Below, piece after piece: positions 1 through 7,154 of a stretch of 18,216 bases of DNA. Position 1 is the stretch's first letter, and the number at the start of each line of letters is the position of its first letter. The stretch is from DATKXO01 sp035528995 (GTDB taxonomy: Bacteria; Planctomycetota; Phycisphaerae; UBA1845). The notes under the pieces are model-generated. The model searched no databases and was not told where the DNA came from. It saw nothing but the letters and a program-made list of their open reading frames with translations. The stretch lies in assembly GCA_035528995.1 (NCBI GenBank), contig DATKXO010000279.1, positions 1 through 18,216 of the forward strand, read 5' to 3'. Made by a program: the position numbers and the translations under genes.

Positions 1-80
1 GCGCGTAGCCGACGCCACCGGAGGCCGCGACGCCGACAAGAAAAGGGCCACGGGCACGAGACGCGCACGGGCTAGCACTC

Positions 81-313
81 GCCGGAAACGCCGGCGCCCG
101 ATCCAAAGGAGGTGACACGGACGAATCCGTCCCATGACACATTTGAATAAGGGGCACTGGTGCCTACCGGGCACCGGTCAATACCCGGGAACGGGTGAAT
201 AAGGGACCGCGCTCGATACCGATCGCGCCCCGACGCGCACGCCCGCACGGAACCCGGTAGCAAACGGGTGTAGCGACGCGAACCCACCAACGCACGGGCC
301 ACATCTCGGTGGG
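81..313. other. gene-free left edge with a run of stem-loops
   Basis: I see no credible gene in the first 364 bases, which lie downstream of aspS. Instead, short perfect or near-perfect inverted repeats follow one another: GCCGG/CCGGC at 81-95, ACGGA/TCCGT at 117-130 (loop CGAA), ACTGGTGCC/GGCACCGGT at 156-178 (one T-G pair), ACCCG/CGGGT at 183-196 (loop GGAA), CGAT/ATCG at 214-225, ACCCG/CGGGT at 252-269 and CCCACC/GGTGGG at 283-313. Two copies of TGAATAAGGG (144-153 and 196-205) lie unpaired between them, and an exact anti-SD complement AAAGGAGGTGA lies at 105-115 with no start codon at a usable distance. This may be part of a structured RNA or of a repeat element. The strand is uncertain; the GGAA loop is of GNRA type when read on the plus strand. 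Confidence 0.4.
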
Positions 314-364
314 CTCTGCCATCTCGGCCGTTGATGCAGTTTGTGGTTGATGAACTGCTCGGGC

Positions 365-2179
365 TTATTCCTCTTTCCGCTCCAGCGCCGCCCTGACCTC
401 CGGCCGAAGGTCGATGCCCAGTTCGGCCAGTTGCTTGTCGTCCACCGGCCCGGGCGCGTCGGTCAGCGGGCAGACCGCCCGCTGCGTCTTGGGGAACGCG
501 ATCACGTCGCGAAGCGAGCTGGCACCGGCCAGCACCATCACCCACCGGTCCAGGCCGAAGGCGATCCCGCCGTGCGGCGGGGCGCCGAAGCGCAGGGCCT
601 CCAGCAGGTGCTGGAACTTCAACCGGGCCTCCTGCTCGCCGATCCCCAGCGTGCGGAAGACTTTCTCCTGCACGTCACGGCGATGGATACGAATGCTCCC
701 ACCGGCCATCTCGGTCCCGTTGAGCACCAGGTCGTAGGCCTTGGCCCGCACCTTGCCCGGGTCGCTGTCCAGCAGCGGAAGGTCCTCGTCCCGCGGCGAG
801 GTGAACGGATGGTGCGTGCTGAAAAAGCGCCCCTCCTGCTCGTCCCACTGCACCAAGGGGAAGTCCACCACCCAGAGCAGGTTCCACTTGCCCTCGGGAA
901 TCAGGTCCAGGATTTCGGCCAGCCGTCGCCGCGTGTAGTCCAGGTACTTGCACACGTCGGCGAACTTGCCCGCCGCAAAGAAGATGGCATCGCCCGGCTT
1001 GGCCCCGATCTTCTCGCACAGCGGCCCGCAGACCGGCTGTAAAAACCTGGCCGACCCCGTGGCCAGCTCCATCCCCCCGTCCTTGGCCACCACTTTGGTC
1101 AGCGGCAGCCCGCCCGCCCCGATGCCCTTGACCTCCTCGGCCAGCCCGTCGGTCACCTTGCGGGTCAGCTTCTCACCCCCGGGTGCCATGATGCACTTGA
1201 CCACGCCGCCGGCCTCGACCGCCTCGGTGAACACTTTGAATTCGGTCTGCCCGGCGATGTCGGTAATGTCCTGCAGCTCGAGCCCGAAGCGCGTGTCCGG
1301 CCGGTCGATCCCGTAGCGCTCCAGCGCCTCGGTCTCGCTTATGCGCGGAAACGGCGTGGTCACGTCCACGCCGATGCCCTTTTTGAAAATGTCCACCACG
1401 CAGCCCTCGACCATGGCCATGACGTCGTCGGCCTGCACGAAGGACATCTCCAGGTCGAGCTGGGTGAACTCCGGCTGTCGGTCGGCCCGCAGGTCCTCGT
1501 CGCGGAAGCAGCGCACGATCTGGGCGTAGCGGTCGAACCCGGCCACCATGAAGAGCTGTTTGAAGATCTGCGGCGACTGCGGCAGGGCATAAAAAGTCCC
1601 CGGCTTGACCCGCGAGGGCACCAGGTAATCCCGGGCCCCCTCCGGCGTCGACTTGGTCATGAACGGCGTCTCGATCTCGATGAAGCCGTTGGCGTCGAAG
1701 TAGTCGCGGATGGCCTTGCTGATGCGGTGCCGCAGCCAGAAGATCTTCTGCACGCTGGGCCGGCGCAGGTCCAGGTACCGGTAGCGCAGCCGCCGCTCCT
1801 CGGCCGCCGCCTCCTCGATGTCGTCCATGTCCAGCGGCGGCGTGTCGGCCTTGGCCAACACGTCAATCTCGTTCACGCTGACCTCGATCTCGCCGGTCGG
1901 CAGTTTCGGATTGATGTTCGACCCGCGCAGGCCCACCGTCCCGCGGATGGCGATCACGTCCTCGCCGCGCAGCGTCTGGGCCACTTCGTGCGCCTGCGGG
2001 TCCGTCTGGGAATCGAACTGAAGCTGGGTCAACCCATCCGTATCGCGAAGGTCGATGAACACCATCCCCCCGTGGTCCCGACGGGCGTGGACCCAGCCCA
2101 CCAGAAGCACCTTCTGCCCCGCGTGCTCGGCCCGCAGTTCCCCGTTGCGATGCGTCCGCTTGTTGTATGGAATGGCCAC
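365..2179 (-). CDS. aspS: aspartyl-tRNA synthetase (bacterial-type, class II)
   Basis: Charges tRNA with aspartate in the cytoplasm. The 604-residue length is usual for bacterial AspRS. Order: N-terminal OB-fold anticodon-binding domain (GWVHARRDHGG near residues 28-38), class II motif 2 around residues 225-244 (FRDEDLRADRQPEFTQLDLE), a GAD-like insertion, and motif 3 near 541 (GLDRWVMVLAG, then RDVIAFPKTQ). I chose GTG at 2179 because the GGAGG at 2187-2191 lies 7 bases upstream; the longer TTG start at 2185 would leave only one base. The His in RRDHGG matches the residue seen at this place in non-discriminating AspRS enzymes, which also make Asp-tRNA(Asn). That would require GatCAB elsewhere in the genome, so it stays a suggestion. 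The gene stands alone, with 222 bases before the next gene. Confidence 0.97.
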   Translation of the reverse strand: MAIPYNKRTHRNGELRAEHAGQKVLLVGWVHARRDHGGMVFIDLRDTDGLTQLQFDSQTDPQAHEVAQTLRGEDVIAIRGTVGLRGSNINPKLPTGEIEVSVNEIDVLAKADTPPLDMDDIEEAAAEERRLRYRYLDLRRPSVQKIFWLRHRISKAIRDYFDANGFIEIETPFMTKSTPEGARDYLVPSRVKPGTFYALPQSPQIFKQLFMVAGFDRYAQIVRCFRDEDLRADRQPEFTQLDLEMSFVQADDVMAMVEGCVVDIFKKGIGVDVTTPFPRISETEALERYGIDRPDTRFGLELQDITDIAGQTEFKVFTEAVEAGGVVKCIMAPGGEKLTRKVTDGLAEEVKGIGAGGLPLTKVVAKDGGMELATGSARFLQPVCGPLCEKIGAKPGDAIFFAAGKFADVCKYLDYTRRRLAEILDLIPEGKWNLLWVVDFPLVQWDEQEGRFFSTHHPFTSPRDEDLPLLDSDPGKVRAKAYDLVLNGTEMAGGSIRIHRRDVQEKVFRTLGIGEQEARLKFQHLLEALRFGAPPHGGIAFGLDRWVMVLAGASSLRDVIAFPKTQRAVCPLTDAPGPVDDKQLAELGIDLRPEVRAALERKEE

Positions 2180-2401
2180 GGTCAAACCTCCGCTAAGTTG
2201 TCCGTCGGGTCGATGCTTGTATGTCGGAAACAGGCAAAAGGCAATCCAGCCGCAAGGTTTTTGAACGGGACCACCCCATCCCCGGCCACGACTCCACCCC
2301 GAGCCGCGACCGTCATGGAGCGGACACGCGCCCCATGCATACCGCGCGCCCGCCCGAACGACCGAGCCTGGGATCAGTTGCAGGTGTGCAGGTCTGCAGC
2401 T

Positions 2402-3217
2402 TTACGGCGGTGGGATCACTTCGATGTCCTCCACGCCGTTGAGGTCCCAGTCGACGGCCAGCTTCTCACGGAGCCGCGTCTGCCAGTCGGCGTGCAGGTC
2501 CTGGTACAGGAAGTTCGTGCCCCCGTAGTGGCGGTCGCTGAAGCGGTTGCCGTTCTGACCGGTGGTGCCCGCCTCGTTTGCCTCTCCCGGACCGATGTAG
2601 CTGGTCGGGTTGAGCGCGTCCCCGCAGGAGCCGCCGCGCTCCGATGTCTCGTTCGAGTCGCCCAGCAGCGGCAATCGCGGCCGAATGCTCGACCGCGAGA
2701 CGGAAGCGAACGGGTCCGGCTGAGTCGTTTCACCGAACGTGCCGTCCTCCTCGAGGCTGTACGTCCCCGCCGCCCAGGACGGCAGATAGACGCGGTAGTG
2801 CCCGCTGTTCACGCCCTTGTAGTTCGAGGCCTTGCACAGAAAGTACTCCTCCCACTTCTCGCCCTCGACGTTCCGCATCACCGGGAAGTGGCACTGAACG
2901 TCCACCTTCTCCCTGTAGATGTAGGCGAACAGCAGTTCGGCCCAGCCGTAGAGTTCCGGCGGGTCGTTGGGCCTGGCCGGGTCCGTCATATACCAGTGCG
3001 CCGGCGGCAGTTGGTCGCCGTAGATGTTCTCGTAGCCGGCCAGGGCGTTGGCGAAGTCCTTGAGCCGGGCCAGGCAGTGCACCCCCTTGGCCTGGTCCCG
3101 AGCCCGCGTCAGCGACGGCATCCGAATAGAGATCAGCCGGCTGATGATGGCCACTACGGTCAACAGCTCGATCAGCGTAAACGCCCGAGCCGACCGACGG
3201 ACTGGAGGGATACCCAT
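2402..3217 (-). CDS. prepilin-type N-terminal cleavage / H-X9-D pseudopilin-like protein
   Basis: A 271-residue type II secretion/type IV pilin-like protein of the planctomycete kind. After a short basic leader the sequence reads RAFTLIELLTVVAII, a prepilin peptidase site (cleavage before F, conserved E at +5) and the start of the hydrophobic helix. Near the C-terminus RHYGGTNFLYQDLH matches the H-X9-DG signature, with DL instead of DG. Start ATG at 3217 has GAGGA about 8 bases upstream; the open frame extends to 3508 but that part is not pilin-like. Oddities: two arginines sit inside the hydrophobic helix (IISRLISIRMPSL), where relatives usually have aliphatic residues, so membrane insertion or pilus assembly may differ. 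Substrate or partners are unknown; no secretion genes are nearby. Confidence 0.85.
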   Translation of the reverse strand: MGIPPVRRSARAFTLIELLTVVAIISRLISIRMPSLTRARDQAKGVHCLARLKDFANALAGYENIYGDQLPPAHWYMTDPARPNDPPELYGWAELLFAYIYREKVDVQCHFPVMRNVEGEKWEEYFLCKASNYKGVNSGHYRVYLPSWAAGTYSLEEDGTFGETTQPDPFASVSRSSIRPRLPLLGDSNETSERGGSCGDALNPTSYIGPGEANEAGTTGQNGNRFSDRHYGGTNFLYQDLHADWQTRLREKLAVDWDLNGVEDIEVIPPP

Positions 3218-3240
3218 GACTGAAATCCTCGGCAGGAGGC

Positions 3241-3260
3241 GCGCCGCGCCGTCGCGGCGC
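3241..3260 (-). promoter_or_regulatory. GC-rich hairpin in the 5' leader of the pseudopilin gene
   Basis: GCGCCGCG (3241-3248) and CGCGGCGC (3253-3260) are perfect inverted repeats with a 4-base loop. They sit just upstream of the ribosome-binding site and end 23 bases before the ATG at 3217. Such a strong hairpin may affect translation or mRNA stability; no ligand-binding fold is recognisable. Confidence 0.4.
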
Positions 3261-3636
3261 ACACGGTTGGGAGGCCCGGCGGGCCTGCTTTCAATCGTAG
3301 CACGCCGACAAACCCGAATCAAAAACGGCTTCCGGCGCGCCGAAGGACCGCGACCGCTTCGCTCGCCGGCCGCCCGTCCCGCCATCCCAGCGACTTTACG
3401 GCGACGGTGCCGAAACCAGCCGCCACACCGCCTCGTGCGGCGGGCCTGGGAACTCGCAGCCAGCCCCCGCGAGCACCACTGCGGCCGCCGTAAGCACCTT
3501 CGCCACAATATGTTGTGTGCGCGACGCGACCGACGCCTGTATCGTGCCCGTGCGTCGAAAACCCTTACTGAATGATGGACGCGTCGCCCAGCCCTACCGG
3601 CCGTTACGCAGGGCTCGGCGCAGCAACCCGGGATGA
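3261..3636. other. intergenic stretch, no gene seen
   Basis: Between the pseudopilin leader and the end of the glycosyltransferase I find no reading frame with coding character, no tRNA and no clear promoter. It should contain the promoter of the minus-strand pseudopilin gene, but none of the AT-richer patches (for example around 3505-3545) gives a convincing -35/-10 pair. Confidence 0.5.
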
Positions 3637-4863
3637 TCAGAATTCGTCGGGCAGGTTGATCTGGTGCCCGTTCTGATGGGCGTTGTAGGCCAGGTCGTAG
3701 GCCTGGCGGTATTGCCCGGCCACCACTTTCCAGCAGACCACCTCATCCAGGTAGCGCCTCAGATTGTTCCCCAGGCGCAGGCGCAGGTCCTGGTCGCAGG
3801 CCAGTTCGATCACCTTGTCGCGCAGCATCCGCTTGTTGGTGAACAGCAACCCGCCTTCGTTCTCCAGTGTCTGGGCGGTCAGCCCTTCCACCGGGGCCGA
3901 CGTGATGTACGGCTTGTTCAACGCGATGATCCGGGCCAGCGTCCCCGACTGCGTCTCGTCGATCGAGGGCAGCACGATGAAATCGCAGACCGCCATCACC
4001 TTGTAGTAGATCTCGCCCCGAGGGATGAACTCGTAGAAGTGAGCCAGGCCCTTGTTCTGCAACACCTCGAGCGAGTTGACGTACCTGTCGTAATCCGGCT
4101 TGTGCGCCGGGTCGCGCATCGACCCGGCCGCCAGAAGATCCCACGCCACGCCCGTCCGTCGCAGGATCTCCGTCCGGATGTCCTCCCACATCGAGGTCAG
4201 CAGGTCCCATCGCTTGTTGTTCTGAATCCAGCCCACCAGCCCCACCAGGTGCGTTGAGAGGCCGTTCGCCCGATCCAGCCCCAGTTCCCTGCGCAGGCGT
4301 GGAATCTCGTGCATGCCCCAGCGGTAGTCGCTACGGGCCCCGTGCGGGACGACCATGATGTTCCGCGGCACTTGCCAGCCGCGGGTGGTAAACGTCCACT
4401 CCAGCCGCCACTTCTGATAGTGGCATTTGAACAGCACCACGTCGGCCGCGTCGGCCATCTTACGGATGAACTCCGCCTCCGGGTTCCGCAGGCGTCCGTG
4501 GACCGTGTGCGGCTCCACCACCGTGGGCCAGTCGCTCAGTTGACCGAGCAGACTCAGGAAGCCCGCGTTGCCGTCCCCGACGCCCCGTTCGTCCCGATAC
4601 TCGTACAGCCCGTACTCGTGCTCGAGGTGAATGGCGTAGGGGTCCAGCTCGCGGATCTTGTCCACCACCGGCTTGGGCCAGTCCCGCCGGGACATGTCGA
4701 TCAGCGGGAAGACGCCCTGGCCCGCTCCGTCGCTGTGGCTGATCACCAGCACCTCGCGGTCGGGGTTGGCCCGCTGCACGAATTCCCGGGCCTCCTCGCA
4801 GAAGGTGGCGATGCCGCACAGCCGCGGCGGATAACTGGAGATCATCACGATCGGAGCAGCCAT
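3637..4863 (-). CDS. GT-B fold glycosyltransferase (GT1/GT4-like)
   Basis: A 408-residue putative glycosyltransferase that would transfer a sugar from a nucleotide donor, probably at the cytoplasmic membrane face in polysaccharide or glycolipid synthesis. The N-terminus (MISSYPPRLCGIATFCEEA) matches the SxPPxxCGIATF opening of many GT4-like enzymes, followed by LEHEYGLYEY, a loop typical of the first Rossmann-like domain. The second domain contains VGLVGWIQNNKRWD and the donor-site region PSIDETQSGTLARIIALNKPYI, with an acidic residue in the expected E-X7-E area. No signal peptide or membrane helix is seen. ATG at 4863 has an AGGA-type site upstream. The gene stands alone with no sugar-pathway neighbours, so donor and acceptor cannot be inferred. 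Confidence 0.83.
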   Translation of the reverse strand: MAAPIVMISSYPPRLCGIATFCEEAREFVQRANPDREVLVISHSDGAGQGVFPLIDMSRRDWPKPVVDKIRELDPYAIHLEHEYGLYEYRDERGVGDGNAGFLSLLGQLSDWPTVVEPHTVHGRLRNPEAEFIRKMADAADVVLFKCHYQKWRLEWTFTTRGWQVPRNIMVVPHGARSDYRWGMHEIPRLRRELGLDRANGLSTHLVGLVGWIQNNKRWDLLTSMWEDIRTEILRRTGVAWDLLAAGSMRDPAHKPDYDRYVNSLEVLQNKGLAHFYEFIPRGEIYYKVMAVCDFIVLPSIDETQSGTLARIIALNKPYITSAPVEGLTAQTLENEGGLLFTNKRMLRDKVIELACDQDLRLRLGNNLRRYLDEVVCWKVVAGQYRQAYDLAYNAHQNGHQINLPDEF

Positions 4864-5028
4864 ACTCTTATCCTCGCCCGTCGCCGGGACGCGGAACTCT
4901 ATACCTCATCCTTCGGCAAGTCGAGCGCCGCAGTCCGCCTCCCGGGCATAGCCTCGACATTGCGGGGATCGACGGAGGGACAATGGCCGGCACCGTGGCC
5001 GAACCGGCGTCTACGAACAAACCCGACG

Positions 5029-6333
5029 TCACAGGCGCCGGCGACGGCGGGGGCGGAACTTGCTGCCCAGTGTCCTGGGTGGGGTCGTCTTGGGAAGGTC
5101 CGAGTCGGAGCCGGCCGGCGAGAACACCGGCTCGCGATAACGCGATGATCCCTGGTCTTCCGGAGCCGCGATCTCCGGACGCGAAGGCGCCTCGCTGGCA
5201 ACGAACCCTTCGAACTCCTTCCGGGTGAGCTGCTTGTTGATCAGCTTCTCGATCTCGGTCAGCTCCTTGCCCTCATCGGGGGTGACGAAGGTGACCGCCC
5301 GTCCGCACGCCCCCATCCGGGCGGTCCGCCCGATCCGGTGCACGTACCCCTGCGGGTCCTGCGGCGTGTCGTAATTGATGATGTGGCTGATGGCCGACAC
5401 GTCGATCCCGCGGGCCGCCAGGTCGGTGGCCACCAGTACCTGCATCTGGTGACGCCGAAACCGATCCATGACCCGCTCGCGGCGCCCCTGCACCAGGTCC
5501 CCGTGAATCTCCCGGGCCTCGATCTGGTCCCGGTGCAGCTTCTTGGCCAGCTTGCGCACGCCGTGCTTGGTGTTGCAGAAGATGATGGCCAGCTTGGGCT
5601 GCTCCTGGGCCATGACCAGCCTCAGCATGCGGTATTTGTCGACCGGCGTCACCGACACGTAGTACTGCTCCACCTCGTCCACGGTCAGCGTGTCCTGCGA
5701 GACGTTGGCCTCCAGCGGATCCGTCATGAACTGCCGGGCCAGCCGATTGACCTCCTCCTCGATGGTGGCCGACACCAGGATGGTCTGATGCTCGCCCTTG
5801 ATCTGCGACAGGATGGCCTTGATGTCGTCCCGGAAGCCGATATCCAGCATCCGGTCCACTTCATCCAGAATGATCACACGCAGGTGATCGAAGTTGATCG
5901 CCCGCCGGCGGAGCAGGTCCAGCAACCGCCCGGGCGTGCCGACCAGCACGTCCTGCCGGCGGCCCAACAGGTGAAGCTGAAGGGCGATCTTCTGTCCGCC
6001 GTACACAGGGATGCATTTGAGCCGGGTGAACTCGGCCAGCCGGCGGACCTCCGCCGCCACCTGCACCGCCAACTCCCGCGTGGGCGTCACGCAGAGGGCC
6101 TGCAGCTCGGGGCACTCGTCGAGCCGCTGAAGGGTCGGCAGCGCGAAGGCGGCCGTCTTGCCCGTCCCGGTGCGGGCCTGTCCCAGGATGTCCCGGCCCT
6201 GCAGCGCCGGCGGGATCATCGCCCGCTGGATGTCCGTCGGCTTGACGAACTGCATCTTCTGCAGCGCCTTGAGGAATCGAACCTCGATTCCCAGGTCGGC
6301 AAACGCTTGGGGTAATCCGGGGTGCGGCTTCAT
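5029..6333 (-). CDS. DEAD-box-family ATP-dependent RNA helicase
   Basis: A 434-residue superfamily 2 RNA helicase acting on structured RNA (ribosome assembly, mRNA decay or cold adaptation in relatives). In order: Q-motif region (FVKPTDIQRAMIPPAL), motif I ARTGTGKT near residue 53, PTRELAVQ, TPGR, motif II as DEVD near 155 rather than DEAD, SAT near 187, FCNTKHGVRKLAKKL, ARGIDV, and motif VI HRIGRTAR near 331 where HRIGRTGR is usual. The C-terminal tail is short and strongly basic (FRPRRRRRL), suited to RNA binding. I chose ATG at 6333. The frame stays open to 6522, but that upstream part reads through the promoter and toward a dispersed repeat. A sigma70-like promoter lies at 6375-6403. Confidence 0.95.
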   Translation of the reverse strand: MKPHPGLPQAFADLGIEVRFLKALQKMQFVKPTDIQRAMIPPALQGRDILGQARTGTGKTAAFALPTLQRLDECPELQALCVTPTRELAVQVAAEVRRLAEFTRLKCIPVYGGQKIALQLHLLGRRQDVLVGTPGRLLDLLRRRAINFDHLRVIILDEVDRMLDIGFRDDIKAILSQIKGEHQTILVSATIEEEVNRLARQFMTDPLEANVSQDTLTVDEVEQYYVSVTPVDKYRMLRLVMAQEQPKLAIIFCNTKHGVRKLAKKLHRDQIEAREIHGDLVQGRRERVMDRFRRHQMQVLVATDLAARGIDVSAISHIINYDTPQDPQGYVHRIGRTARMGACGRAVTFVTPDEGKELTEIEKLINKQLTRKEFEGFVASEAPSRPEIAAPEDQGSSRYREPVFSPAGSDSDLPKTTPPRTLGSKFRPRRRRRL

Positions 6334-6374
6334 GAATCGCGCACGGTTGGTCTGTGGATGTTCACGTCGCCCCG

Positions 6375-6403
6375 AACATAGCACACTTGGGCCTGTCTGT
6401 AAA
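6375..6403 (-). promoter_or_regulatory. sigma70-like promoter of the helicase gene
   Basis: On the minus strand, TTTACA (6398-6403) and TATGTT (6375-6380) are separated by 17 bases. Transcription would start near 6368, giving a leader of about 35 bases before the ATG at 6333. Confidence 0.65.
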
Positions 6404-6463
6404 CCGGCAAATGAGGCCGCATGGGCTAGAGGGTCCGTGACGCTTCCGGCGGCATTCGGTTTC

Positions 6464-6552
6464 GGGTGCCACGGGCGGCTTGTCCGCCCGTGCGGTCTCT
6501 CGGGTGGGCGCGTGGGAGACACACACTGGCAGGCAAGCTGCCAGTGCCACCC
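6464..6552 (+). repeat. dispersed double-hairpin intergenic repeat, copy 1
   Basis: This unit contains two perfect hairpins: CACGGGCGG/CCGCCCGTG (6470-6492, 5-base loop) and CTGGCAG/CTGCCAG (6526-6544, 5-base loop), separated by a GTCTCTCGGGTGGGCGCGT segment. A second copy in opposite orientation lies at 18014-18092, with long identical stretches (for example 17 bases around the second hairpin and 37 of 39 bases in the centre). It is probably a member of a genome-wide REP-like family. It lies upstream of the helicase promoter and could act as a boundary or transcript-end element. Confidence 0.8.
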
Positions 6553-6704
6553 GCCCGCTTCCGCCGCCCCTTCCAGGAGGGGCTCCCCTTCGTATTGGCA
6601 CTGCCGACCCAGGGCTCGCTTCGCATCGCCCTGGGCTGTATTCCCTCGTCCGCTCCGCGGACTTTCAACTGTGTGGGCCCGCCTGAAGTGTCATGCACCC
6701 TGGG
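6553..6704. repeat. stem-loop cassette downstream of the acetyltransferase
   Basis: The rest of the gap holds two perfect hairpins: CCCAGGG/CCCTGGG (6608-6635) and GTCCGC/GCGGAC (6648-6662, 3-base loop). CCCTGGGCT occurs twice in direct orientation (6629-6637 and 6698-6706), the second overlapping the acetyltransferase stop codon. No T-run follows the hairpins on either strand, so a classical intrinsic terminator is not supported. The look is of a second intergenic repeat type joined to the one at 6464-6552. Confidence 0.45.
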
Positions 6705-7154
6705 CTAGATGTCCGCCCGCTGCCGCTTCCGGTAGTAGTGCACCGGAACGTCGGCCACGTACCCGCCACGCTCGAAAAGGGCCACTGACGCTTCGTTCCC
6801 CTCCTCAATCAGGCCGGCAATGATCTCGATCCCGCACTCCTCCAGGGCCCGCTCGCAAGCCCGAAGCAGCCGCAGGCCCAGCCCACGCCGGCGGTAGTCC
6901 GGGTGAACGGCCAGACGGTTGATCCAGCCCTTGCGGTGGTCGTGCGTGCCCAGCACCACACCGATCAGCCGCCCCTCCGCCTCGGCCCCCAGATACGTGC
7001 TCGCGAAATGCTCCACCTGGGCGACGAAGGCGTCCTGCGCCTCGCGGCCGGCGAGCCTGACCTCCAGGCCGGCCGCCCGCCAGACGCCGCACACGCCCTC
7101 GTAATCGCCGGCCCTCAAAGGCCGAATGGTGATGTCCGCGCCGGGCTCAGTCAC
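6705..7154 (-). CDS. GNAT family N-acetyltransferase
   Basis: A 149-residue acetyltransferase predicted to move acetyl from acetyl-CoA to an amine. The fold is recognisable from ITIRPLRAGDYEGV at the start, RLIGVVLGTHDHRKGWINRLAVHPDYRRRGLGLRLL with the acetyl-CoA pyrophosphate-binding R-R-x-G-x-G loop, and a C-terminal VALFERGGY segment. The pattern (single domain, N-terminal start on the beta-1 strand) is close to the RimI/YpeA group, but the substrate cannot be told. I chose GTG at 7154: it shares a GTGA overlap with the stop of the upstream CPBP gene, which points to coupled translation. The frame is open upstream to 7667 but is there only a shadow of that gene. Confidence 0.88.
   Translation of the reverse strand: MTEPGADITIRPLRAGDYEGVCGVWRAAGLEVRLAGREAQDAFVAQVEHFASTYLGAEAEGRLIGVVLGTHDHRKGWINRLAVHPDYRRRGLGLRLLRACERALEECGIEIIAGLIEEGNEASVALFERGGYVADVPVHYYRKRQRADI

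Noticed and set aside
105..115. End of a 16S rRNA gene (minus strand reads TCACCTCCTTT)
   Set aside because: Only the 11-base anti-SD word matches; the preceding bases do not resemble the 16S 3' region.
72..545. Minus-strand 157-residue frame at the left edge
   Set aside because: Arg/Gly-rich, overlaps the aspS C-terminus out of frame and has no recognisable start; a high-GC shadow.
1727..3223. 498-residue plus-strand frame opposite aspS and the pseudopilin gene
   Set aside because: Complement of two well-supported genes, low-complexity His/Arg/Val composition typical of high-GC antisense frames.
6334..6522. N-terminal extension of the helicase by 63 residues
   Set aside because: It reads through the promoter and toward the dispersed repeat and is not helicase-like; ATG at 6333 matches family starts.
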